A stretch of DNA of 64,000 nucleotides, taken from Geminicoccus roseus DSM 18922. Its GTDB lineage: Bacteria > Pseudomonadota > Alphaproteobacteria > Geminicoccales > Geminicoccaceae. Within the stretch, counting starts at the first letter, position 1. Each line of letters opens with the position of its first letter. Positions 35,773 through 43,515 of the stretch are shown one piece after another. Below the pieces are notes generated by a model that worked only from the letters and a program-made list of their open reading frames with translations, ran no database searches and was not told where the DNA came from. The stretch covers positions 5,357,496-5,421,495 of the forward strand of contig NZ_KE386572.1 of the NCBI RefSeq assembly GCF_000427665.1, given 5' to 3'. Position numbers and translations under genes: made by a program.

Positions 35773-36504
35773 ATGGAGCGCATTCAACGACATCCTAGCA
35801 ACGAGATCGGCCGGGATCTCGCGGTGGGCGACATACACGGCCATTTCGACCGCCTCCAGGCGGCGCTGGACGCGGCCGGGTTCGATCCCGCCCGGGACCG
35901 GCTGTTCTCGGTGGGCGACCTGGTCGACCGCGGGCCGCAGAGCGAGCAGGTCCTCCACTGGCTGGACCGGCCATGGTTCCATGCGGTGTGCGGCAACCAT
36001 GACGACTACGCGGTCCGGATCGCCCGGGGCAACCCGGTCGACCGGGACAACTACCGGCGCAATGGCGGCGGCTGGTTCCTGGCCCTTCCCGCCCCCAGGC
36101 AGCAGGAGATCGGCGCCGCCCTGGCAAGGCTGCCGATTGCCATGGAGGTCGAGACCGACAACGGCGTGGTCGGCATCGTCCACGCCGACTGCCCGTTCCC
36201 CGATTGGCAAAGCCTGCGCAAGGTCCTGCAGGACCCGCCCAGCCGGCGCGTCCTGGCCCAGGCGGAGGACGAGTGCATGTGGTCCCGGGCCCGGCTCGAG
36301 CGCGACGATCTGGAAGACGTCGCCGGCGTGCGCGCGGTCGTGGTAGGCCACACCCCGCTGGCGCACCCGGTCGCCCTCGGCAACGTCTACCACATCGACA
36401 CGGCCGGCTGGCTCCCGCAGGGCCGCTTCACCCTGCTGGACCTCGCCACGCTGCACGATGCGCACGGCCAAGCCATCCCGGCACTGACCGCGCCGGCCCC
36501 ATGA
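35773..36504 (+). CDS. Serine/threonine metallophosphatase, PrpA/PrpB-like
   Basis: 243 aa calcineurin-like phosphoesterase. Metal motifs in order: VGDIHGHFD, FSVGDLVDRG, VCGNHDDYAV, a GIVHADCPF His and VVGHTPLAHP. These match phage-lambda-type PP2A-like phosphatases (PrpA/B). Start ATG at 35773; longer GTG frame upstream overlaps the bufB relic. It ends 15 bases before the left end of the island. Confidence 0.92.
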   Translation: MERIQRHPSNEIGRDLAVGDIHGHFDRLQAALDAAGFDPARDRLFSVGDLVDRGPQSEQVLHWLDRPWFHAVCGNHDDYAVRIARGNPVDRDNYRRNGGGWFLALPAPRQQEIGAALARLPIAMEVETDNGVVGIVHADCPFPDWQSLRKVLQDPPSRRVLAQAEDECMWSRARLERDDLEDVAGVRAVVVGHTPLAHPVALGNVYHIDTAGWLPQGRFTLLDLATLHDAHGQAIPALTAPAP

Positions 36505-36519
36505 AACCGCCCGCTTCCC

Positions 36520-36570
36520 TTGGTCGGGGTGGTCAGATTTGAACTGACGACCCTCTGCTCCCAAAGCAGA
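36520..36570. repeat. Left attachment repeat (displaced tRNA-Pro 3' end)
   Basis: 51 bases identical to 54201-54251, including CCA, acceptor 3' strand, T arm, variable region and anticodon loop of tRNA-Pro read on the minus strand. The next base differs (A instead of T), marking the limit. Not a functional tRNA because the D arm and 5' acceptor strand are missing. Confidence 0.95.
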
Positions 36571-36591
36571 AGCTGATCATGCCCGACAGTT

Positions 36592-36838
36592 CGTGTCCGC
36601 TTCCTGTCGATATCTTACCCATTGAATTTGCGTAGCACTCTCTTGTACTCTCTGCTTCTTGATTGATGCCGCTTCACGGACACGGCACGTCCGTGTCCGC
36701 TGATTCCGGACACGAGACGGACACGGCTAGCGACAGAGGGTCAAGGCGTGGCCATCGGATCAGCCACACCAGACATGCTTACGGCTGTGATTGCAGAAGC
36801 ATTTCGCCCGTCCAGGGCAGAAGCAGACGACGTGTCCG
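36592..36838. repeat. Cluster of six CGGACACG sites between attL and integrase
   Basis: CGGACACG occurs on the plus strand at 36677, 36707 and 36718 and inverted (CGTGTCCG) at 36592, 36692 and 36831. Six copies in under 250 bases, in the 407-base gap between the attachment repeat and the integrase start, fit arm-type integrase or excisionase sites. The gap holds no credible gene. Confidence 0.7.
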
Positions 36839-36977
36839 CCGCTGCCTGAGGGCGGGACATCAACGCAGCGCTCCTACAGCTTGGCGCTGTGTTCACTCCG
36901 CCGTCCAATCAGCATCTGGCAGCGGGGTGGTTCAGCAAGCTGGCCAGCGCATCAGCCTAACGCGACAGGGACGGTAC

Positions 36978-38222
36978 ATGCCTACGAAGCTCACCCCAGC
37001 TTTCATCAAGGCGATTGAAGCGCCTGCCAGTGGCAATCGCATTGAGTGGGACACGGTCGAGCGCGGGCTTGGCCTGCGCATCACTGCGTCCGGCCATCGC
37101 TCCTTCGTGCTGCGCTACGTGGTGGACGGCCGAGAGAGGCGCATGACCCTGGGCGAGTATCCCGCGCTGTCGCTCTCCGTTGCCCGCCAGATGGCCAGCG
37201 AGCGGAAGGGTGAGGTCATCAAGGGTGCCGATCCCCTTGATGCCAGGAAGGCCGCCAGGGACGCGCTGACAGTGGCGGAGCTGATCGCGCGCTATCTCGA
37301 CGCACCGAAGAACCGCGGCCTGTCACCCCGAACCCTAGTCGAGCGCAAGCGCTATCTGAACATCACTGCCAAGCCTTTGCATCGGCTCGCGGCCGAGCGG
37401 GTGGGCCGTGCGGACGTGGCTGCACTGTTCATGGACATTGCCAAGGAAAACGGCCCGATCGCTGCCAACCGCGCGCGAGCAACGCTCTCTGCCATGTTCG
37501 CCTGGGCCATCGCCCAGGGCCTCGTCCAGGCGAACCCGATCCAGGGTACGGCCAAACCCGGTGAAGAGAAGAGCCGGGACCGCATCCTTTCTCCGGACGA
37601 GCTCCGTACGATCTGGCAGGCTTGCGGTGACGACGATCATGGCCGCATCGTCCAGCTCCTGCTCCTGACCGGCCAGCGCCGCGAGGAGATCGGCGGCATG
37701 CGCTGGTCCGAGCTCGATCTGGACGCTGGCCTCTGGTCCTTGCCTGCTGCACGGACGAAGAACGGCCGCTCGCACGACGTGCCGCTCTGCGATGCGGCGA
37801 TCAAGATCCTGGAGCGCGTCGAGCACCGCCCCAAGCGCGATCTCGTCTTCGGCACAGGTAGCGGCCCGTTCTCCGGCTGGTCGCGCTGCAAGGAACGCCT
37901 GGACCGCCGCATCGCACTGTCACGCGCCAAGGCTGCCGGGCGTGACACGTCGACCAATGAAGACCGGCTGACTCCCTGGGTTCTGCACGACCTGCGCCGT
38001 ACGCTCGTCACCGGCATGGCCGAACTCGGCATCGTCCCGCACGTGATCGAAGCCGTCGTGAACCATATCTCGGGTCATAAGAGCGGCGTCGCAGGGGTCT
38101 ACAATCGTGCGACCTATGCTTCCGAGAAGCGCGCGGCGCTGGCGCGCTGGGGAACTCATGTTGAAGTGATGCTCTTAAGCGGTCTGCGGAAGATCGTTCC
38201 CTTACGTCGTGCCGCCGGCTGA
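36978..38222 (+). CDS. Tyrosine-type site-specific integrase (P4-like)
   Basis: 414 aa. N-terminal DUF4102 arm-binding domain (FIKAIEAP, GLGLRITASGHRSFVLRYVV), SAM-like core-binding domain, catalytic domain with LLLTGQRREEIGGMRW (Arg), LHDLRRTLVT (His-x-x-Arg), NHISGHK and the nucleophile Tyr in VYNRATY. Recombines the island into the tRNA-Pro 3' end. The start ATG at 36978 gives the usual family length; the upstream open frame has no family match. Confidence 0.95.
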   Translation: MPTKLTPAFIKAIEAPASGNRIEWDTVERGLGLRITASGHRSFVLRYVVDGRERRMTLGEYPALSLSVARQMASERKGEVIKGADPLDARKAARDALTVAELIARYLDAPKNRGLSPRTLVERKRYLNITAKPLHRLAAERVGRADVAALFMDIAKENGPIAANRARATLSAMFAWAIAQGLVQANPIQGTAKPGEEKSRDRILSPDELRTIWQACGDDDHGRIVQLLLLTGQRREEIGGMRWSELDLDAGLWSLPAARTKNGRSHDVPLCDAAIKILERVEHRPKRDLVFGTGSGPFSGWSRCKERLDRRIALSRAKAAGRDTSTNEDRLTPWVLHDLRRTLVTGMAELGIVPHVIEAVVNHISGHKSGVAGVYNRATYASEKRAALARWGTHVEVMLLSGLRKIVPLRRAAG

Positions 38223-38289
38223 ACGGGCAGCCCTCGTTCCTGTTAAAGTTCAATCCCATCGCACTAGCTCATCTCAGGGTCACCCCCAG

Positions 38290-38990
38290 ATCGAGAAGTG
38301 CCGGCCGCCGCACAGGACTCGGCACCGAGTCCGGCGCCGGGCCAACAAAGCGATCATCTGGCGTTACCAGAACAGGACGAACTGGCGCAGCCTGCCGTGT
38401 CGGTTCGAGGCATGGTAGATGGCGGCCCAGATCTTCATCCGTCAGGGCGAGCTTGGCATCTGGCTGCGGCTGCTGACGATGGCACAGGAGCAGCGCGTGC
38501 AATTGGACATGACCCGCCAGAAAAGGGGGCGGTAGAGTCCGATGCCCTGCGGGTGAGGCATTTAGCCGATCTCGCGGTGGCTAAGGCACCAAAGCCTGTG
38601 TGGTCGCCGACAGCGTTAGCCGTGCCATCGCCATCAACCTGGCACTCAGGCGAGCGTATAAACTGTCTCAAGCGGTCGGCCTGCTGGATCGTCCGCGGGA
38701 TGTGCTGCACGGAGAGCTACACCCGCCACACCTTCCGCAAGCAGATCTGGAACCTGAGCAGCTGACCGGCGATTCCTCTGCAGCGGCACGAGGCGCCAGT
38801 CGCCTGTCCTGCTTGGATCTATACCAACCGCAAGCGCATCGAGCAATTCTTGGGCTGGCTCGCGGAATGGTAAGGCATCGCTATAAACGGAGGGCCGCCC
38901 CTCTTCATGGACGTGCTCCGCCTCGGTGTGGCTCTCGATTGGCTCAGGAGCTGCATCGATCTAGCATCGGCCGGCTCCGCCCGGAGAGCA
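38290..38990 (+). pseudogene. Decayed IS5-family transposase
   Basis: Fragments in different frames fit the IS427-type IS5 family in order: AIIWRYQNRTNWRSLPCRFE followed by a stop where Trp is expected, MAAQIFIRQGELGIWLRLL, then KACVVADSVSRAIAINLALR and GLLDRPRDV, then NRKRIEQFLGWLAEW with another stop. It is broken by stops and shifts and cannot be functional. It fills most of the gap between the integrase and the RHH gene. Confidence 0.7.
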
Positions 38991-39101
38991 TGAAGACTCG
39001 AAATGCTTCCGGCTTGTGAGCCGGCACTGACGCCCACCAGACACTCCCGGTCAAATATGGCTGTACCCTGATCGCCAGCACGCAGGGTGCAGCGGCATTA
39101 G

Positions 39102-39118
39102 TGGTGCAAATTGCACCA
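39102..39118. promoter_or_regulatory. Perfect 17-bp palindrome, probable operator of the RHH regulator
   Basis: TGGTGCAA-A-TTGCACCA, eight-base arms with a one-base centre, 42 bases upstream of the ribbon-helix-helix gene start. RHH repressors bind such palindromes as tandem dimers and often autoregulate. Its role is inferred from position. Confidence 0.6.
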
Positions 39119-39159
39119 TAGTGGCGTAAGGTCGATGCAGGCTTCATACGGATCATGTC

Positions 39160-39369
39160 ATGCCCTCTGTAGGCAAGAAAACAGTGCGCACCTCAGTTAT
39201 CCTGCCCGCGGACGCCCATGCCCAGATCCAGGCCCTAGCTGATGCCAGCAATGTCTCGGCCGCGTGGGTGATCCGCGCTGCCATTTTACGTTTTCTGGAA
39301 GAACATGGCGGTGAGCAGAGCGAGTTGCCCCTGCGGCTGCCCAAGGTGAAGAAGGCAGCCCGCATATGA
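39160..39369 (+). CDS. Ribbon-helix-helix regulator coupled to DNA methyltransferase
   Basis: 69 aa. TVRTSVILPADAHAQIQALA forms the DNA-binding beta strand and first helix; VSAAWVIRAAILRFLEE the second helix, as in CopG/Arc proteins. The stop overlaps the methyltransferase start (ATGA). It likely represses its own promoter through the palindrome at 39102-39118, acting like a controller protein for the methyltransferase. It could instead be an antitoxin, but no toxin is adjacent. Confidence 0.8.
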   Translation: MPSVGKKTVRTSVILPADAHAQIQALADASNVSAAWVIRAAILRFLEEHGGEQSELPLRLPKVKKAARI

Positions 39370-40943
39370 ACCCGATCACAATCAAGGAGAAGCTTGCCCG
39401 CCTGCGGGCGGGCGGTAAGCCGAGGGTGCTGGATCTGTTCGCAGGCTGCGGCGGCCTCTCGCTGGGTTTTCAGGCTGCTGGATTTGCTCCATGTGCCGCC
39501 GTCGAGTTCGATACGGATGCAGCGCGCTCGCATGGTCTCAACTTCCATGGCGGCGACCCGAAGCACAGCAAGGCGCGAGACATTATCACGACCCACCCGG
39601 AGGATCTGGCTGCAGAGTTGGAGCTCGGTCCGGTCGCCACGGCCGTTGATGTCATCGTGGGTGGCCCGCCTTGCCAGGCATTCGCGCGCGTCGGTCGGCC
39701 AAAGCTCCGCGAGATCGACGCCCATCCCTTAGCCTTCGTTCATGATTCTCGCGCGCAGCTTTATCTGGAGTATCTGCGTTATGTGGATGCCTTCCAGCCG
39801 CTGGCTGTACTGGTCGAGAACGTCCCGGACGTCCTCAACCATGGCGGCCAGAACATTGCAGAGGAAATCTGTGAGGTACTGGAAGAGAAGGGATACATCA
39901 GCAGCTACACGTTGCTAAATGCTGCCTTCTATGGCGTGCCGCAGATGCGCGAGCGCATGTTCCTCATCGCTTACCGGCGTGAGGTTGCCGACCGTATCAT
40001 CTTCCCGGCCCCGACCCACTGGCTGGTGCTGCCGCAAGGATATCAAGGATCACGGGCAGTTGCGCTGAAGATGCTCAACGCTTCGCCACTCCTGAAAGCA
40101 CATAATTATCATGAGCCTCCGGTTGCTGATCCGAGGCTCGCCCCAGCCGTGACGGCTGAACAGGCGATCGGCGACTTGCCGCCGATTTTTGCCCGGGATG
40201 AGCTGCGAGCCGGTAGGCTTCGCCGAGGTGCTCGGCGATTCGATCTACCGGTTCCCTACGATCCGCGGCGCATTCCTTCTGCCTATGCGCAGCTGACGCG
40301 CTCCTGGACCAGCTTCGAGGCGCCAGAAGACGGGCTGCGGGATCATGTCATTCGCTATCTGCCACGCGACTATGAACTGTTTGCTCGGCTCAACCCGGGC
40401 GACCAGTATCCGCAGGCTTGGCGGCAGGCGATGAACATGCTTGCGGAGAAAGTGGCCGAACTGCGCCGGCAGGGCCGGATAGTGCGGAAGGGGTCGGAGG
40501 AGTACGTGCGGCTGCGTGATGCGATTGTACCGCCATACGACGCCGGCAAGTTCCCGAATAAATGGCGGAAGATGTGCTGCGACCAACCGGCGCGCACGCT
40601 GATGGCCCATCTCGGAAAGGACAGTTACAGCCATATTCACTACGACAGCGAGCAAGCCCGCACGATCTCGGTGCGGGAGGCGGCCCGGCTGCAATCCTTT
40701 CCAGATGGCTTCGTCTTCTGTGGAACAATGAATCCAGCCTTCCGCCAGATCGGCAATGCTGTGCCGCCCCTCATGGCAAAGGCGCTCGCTACAACCATTG
40801 CCCGCACTCTATCTCAACAAATTGATTTCGGAACCCAACCCAGACGCCGTCACGAAGCGGCCGAGCATCCCTCAACACCCCGTCGGACGCACAGCATTAG
40901 TGCTGTTGCTCGTTTGGTACAGTCAGCGTCCAAACACCGTTAA
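39366..40943 (+). CDS. DNA (cytosine-5) methyltransferase
   Basis: 525 aa. Motif I LDLFAGCGGLSLGF, motif IV VGGPPCQAFARVG with catalytic Cys near 103, motif VI LVENVPDVL, motif VIII PQMRERMFLIAYR, and motifs IX/X with SVREAARLQSFPDGF and QIGNAVPPLMA. The target-recognition region lies between about 230 and 420. It makes 5-methylcytosine, probably as the modification arm of the defence island. A following Vsr gene, after a 674-base gap, supports 5mC because Vsr repairs T:G mismatches arising from 5mC deamination. Recognition sequence unknown. Confidence 0.94.
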   Translation: MNPITIKEKLARLRAGGKPRVLDLFAGCGGLSLGFQAAGFAPCAAVEFDTDAARSHGLNFHGGDPKHSKARDIITTHPEDLAAELELGPVATAVDVIVGGPPCQAFARVGRPKLREIDAHPLAFVHDSRAQLYLEYLRYVDAFQPLAVLVENVPDVLNHGGQNIAEEICEVLEEKGYISSYTLLNAAFYGVPQMRERMFLIAYRREVADRIIFPAPTHWLVLPQGYQGSRAVALKMLNASPLLKAHNYHEPPVADPRLAPAVTAEQAIGDLPPIFARDELRAGRLRRGARRFDLPVPYDPRRIPSAYAQLTRSWTSFEAPEDGLRDHVIRYLPRDYELFARLNPGDQYPQAWRQAMNMLAEKVAELRRQGRIVRKGSEEYVRLRDAIVPPYDAGKFPNKWRKMCCDQPARTLMAHLGKDSYSHIHYDSEQARTISVREAARLQSFPDGFVFCGTMNPAFRQIGNAVPPLMAKALATTIARTLSQQIDFGTQPRRRHEAAEHPSTPRRTHSISAVARLVQSASKHR

Positions 40944-41617
40944 GGCCGGCGATTGCTGTGATGGCTCATCGGCTTAGAAGCCAATTGTCACGCACCTAAC
41001 GACCGATGTGCCGCCACCAGACTGCAGCTTGCGCCTCCATTCCAGAGAGGCGGTGGCAGCTTGTCAAAGGGCCGTTCTAGCCATTACGTTAACGGATGTT
41101 TATAACATTTAATGTTATGTGAATGGTGCCTCCCCCCACACAAAGACCGTGGCCGCTTCGGCGTCTGGATTGACAGTTCTCGCGCCAAGTGTGTGCCGCC
41201 CCAAAAAGCATCGACCCAAACTGGGGGCACGAGTTGTTGAGAGGTCGTGAAGCGGCAGTAACTACCCACTAAACACCAACATGATCGCTTGGCGTAAGGC
41301 AGTTCTTACGGACGTAGTGAGTTTAGAAATAAAAGCTTGAAATCGGGGACAGGCGATGTTGGTACGCGCCAACCGTAGAAGATATTTGAAACGTAGGAGC
41401 AATGAATTTAAATCAATAGATCTGTACCCAAATACATATAATAATGAATGTTTTATGCCGGGCTTATTTTTAAATAGTCTTTGCATTGGGGATGGTTCAT
41501 GGCGCGCTTCGGACGGCCCCGCTCGTCGTAGATGTCGGAATGTCGTTTCGCTCCAACTTGACGGGTTTTCGCTCCAGACGCTGCTGATCCACTCGACCTC
41601 GCCAGGGGGGGGCGGTG
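40944..41617. other. Intergenic region with AT-rich part and probable promoter of the defence operon
   Basis: 674 bases without a convincing gene. The stretch about 41270-41480 is strikingly AT-rich for this genome. A palindrome sits at 41102-41118. The operon promoter is likely here, but no exact -35/-10 pair is claimed. Confidence 0.5.
41102..41118. promoter_or_regulatory. Perfect 17-bp palindrome upstream of the vsr operon
   Basis: ATAACATT-T-AATGTTAT: eight-base arms around one base, the same geometry as the palindrome before the RHH gene but a different sequence. It lies 500 bases before vsr. Possible operator or hairpin; no binding protein is known. Confidence 0.45.
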
Positions 41618-42037
41618 ATGGCTGACACGCTCACCAGCGAGCGACGGAGCTGGAACATGTCGCGCATCAAGGGCAGGAACACCGGCCCGGAGCTGCGATT
41701 GCGCTCGCTTCTGCACAGGGCGGGGTTTCGTTTTCGGCTTCATGCGAAGGAGCTGCCGGGTCGACCTGATCTCGTTCTGCCGAAATATCGGACCGCGATC
41801 TTCGTCCATGGCTGTTTCTGGCATAGGCACTCCGGTTGCAGGAACACCACCATGCCTTCAACGCGTCGGGAGTTCTGGCAGAAGAAGTTCGACAGTAATG
41901 TCAGTCGCGATGCACACAATCGGACCGAGCTGGAGGCTACCGGCTGGACGGTCCTGACGGTCTGGGAATGCGAGCTGAAGGCGGATGCTGAGGGCGTTGT
42001 TCGCCGCCTTTCGCGCGAACTGCGGAAGGATGGCTGA
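41618..42037 (+). CDS. vsr: Very short patch repair (Vsr) endonuclease
   Basis: 139 aa, with MSRIKGRNTGPELRLRSLL, LPGRPDLVLPKYRTAIFVHG containing the catalytic Asp, and CFWHRHSGC Zn/His region. It nicks 5' of the T in T:G mismatches produced by deaminated 5-methylcytosine. The ATG at 41618 follows a G-rich ribosome site. Its stop overlaps the next start by one base, so it is the first gene of a five-gene operon. Confidence 0.94.
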   Translation: MADTLTSERRSWNMSRIKGRNTGPELRLRSLLHRAGFRFRLHAKELPGRPDLVLPKYRTAIFVHGCFWHRHSGCRNTTMPSTRREFWQKKFDSNVSRDAHNRTELEATGWTVLTVWECELKADAEGVVRRLSRELRKDG

Positions 42038-43515
42038 TGGCGAGATCCCATCATCTTCCGCCGAGCGCCGCCAGTCTGACCGCTTCTCTTCGCGATCTGG
42101 GCTATTCGCTGGAAACAGCGATTGCAGACCTGATCGACAACAGCATCTCGGCCCACGCTACCGACATTCAAGTTTTCTGCGACATGAGCCGCAGTTCGCC
42201 GGTTCTCGTCATCGCCGACAACGGGCGGGGCATGGCGGAAGCCGAAGTGATCGCAGCCATGCGCCATGGCGCAACCGGCCCGCGCAAGAAGCGTGGGCCG
42301 AACGACCTCGGCCGCTTCGGATTGGGACTCAAGACCGCATCGTTCTCACAATGCCGCCGGCTGACTGTAGTGAGCGCCACGAACGGCAAATGTGCTGGTG
42401 CGGAATGGAACTTGGCTCAGGTCGAGGAGGATGATGATTGGTTCATCGCCATTCTCGACCCTGAGGAGATCAAGGAACAGCCTTTCTCTGAAACGCTGAG
42501 CGACAACGGCACGCTGGTCATCTGGCGCGAACTCGACCGGCTCTTCGAGGACGAGGTCGGGCAGAAGCGAGATGAAATCGTCAACGAAAAGCTCACGGTT
42601 GTGGAAAGGCATCTGTCGTTGGTGTTCCACCGCTTTTTAGCCGGTGAGATAAAAGGCCGAAAGAAACTGACAATTCGTATCAATGGCCATCCGATAACGC
42701 CGTTCGATCCCTTCTGCCGGAAGAATATGGCGACGCAGATGCTCCCCGAGGACATCGTCTGGGTGGATGACGCGGCCATTTCAATGCAGCCCTACATCCT
42801 GCCACACCACAGCCGGCTCTCCGCCTCCGAGTACGACTACTACCAGGACCGCAGCGACTTCATCTCCAACCAAGGGGCTTACGTCTATCGGAACGGCCGA
42901 CTGATGGCTTGGGGCGACTGGTTCCGGCTTATACCAAAAGGCGAAGCAACGAAACTCGCCCGGGTGCAGATCGATTTTCCCAACAGCCTGGACGAAGCCT
43001 GGACCATTGACATCAAGAAGTCCCGCGCACGCCCACCGCATGCTGTGCGGGAGCGGCTACGCCAGATCATCGCCAAGATCACTGCCCGCAGTGTGACAGT
43101 GCACCGGGGGAGAGGGCAGAAGCTGTTTCAAGAGAGCCAGGCTCCGCTCTGGGAGCGTTACGCGGATCACGGCGGAATCCGTTTTGCAATCAACTCGCAG
43201 CATCCGCTCATCACATCACTGAGCACCAGACTGTCATCCGAAGACGCCTCCTCCCTTCGTGTGCTTCTTGACTCGATCGCGGCGTCCCTGCCGATCGAGA
43301 TGATATACTCGGACTACTCGACACACCCGCGCCAAGTGAACTCAGCTGTAGCGGATGAAGATCAGGCGCTCGACCGCCTGAGACGCCTCAAGTATGCACT
43401 ATATGGAGACGGGCCGTGTGACCCTAAGACGTTTCTTCAGATCGTGCGCTCAACGCACCTCGTCGAAGACCAGATTAAGATAGCAGAAAAATTCGTCAGT
43501 GAGGCCTTTGCATGA
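42037..43515 (+). CDS. MORC-like GHKL ATPase of a restriction/defence operon
   Basis: 492 aa. N-box AIADLIDNSISAHATD, G1 box IADNGRGM and G2 box GRFGLGLKTASFSQ define a GHKL ATPase; an S5-like and additional C-terminal domain follow. The catalytic position usually occupied by Glu (ELxxNS) is Asp here. Established work on prokaryotic MORC/paraMORC proteins (Iyer, Abhiman and Aravind) places such ATPases in operons with superfamily II helicases and nucleases as modification-dependent or restriction systems. It overlaps the next gene by ATGA. Likely drives DNA clamping or remodelling for the nuclease. Confidence 0.88.
   Translation: MARSHHLPPSAASLTASLRDLGYSLETAIADLIDNSISAHATDIQVFCDMSRSSPVLVIADNGRGMAEAEVIAAMRHGATGPRKKRGPNDLGRFGLGLKTASFSQCRRLTVVSATNGKCAGAEWNLAQVEEDDDWFIAILDPEEIKEQPFSETLSDNGTLVIWRELDRLFEDEVGQKRDEIVNEKLTVVERHLSLVFHRFLAGEIKGRKKLTIRINGHPITPFDPFCRKNMATQMLPEDIVWVDDAAISMQPYILPHHSRLSASEYDYYQDRSDFISNQGAYVYRNGRLMAWGDWFRLIPKGEATKLARVQIDFPNSLDEAWTIDIKKSRARPPHAVRERLRQIIAKITARSVTVHRGRGQKLFQESQAPLWERYADHGGIRFAINSQHPLITSLSTRLSSEDASSLRVLLDSIAASLPIEMIYSDYSTHPRQVNSAVADEDQALDRLRRLKYALYGDGPCDPKTFLQIVRSTHLVEDQIKIAEKFVSEAFA

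Noticed and set aside
36520..36570. tRNA gene at the left island end
   Set aside because: Only the 3' half of tRNA-Pro is present; it cannot fold into a tRNA and is the displaced attachment repeat.
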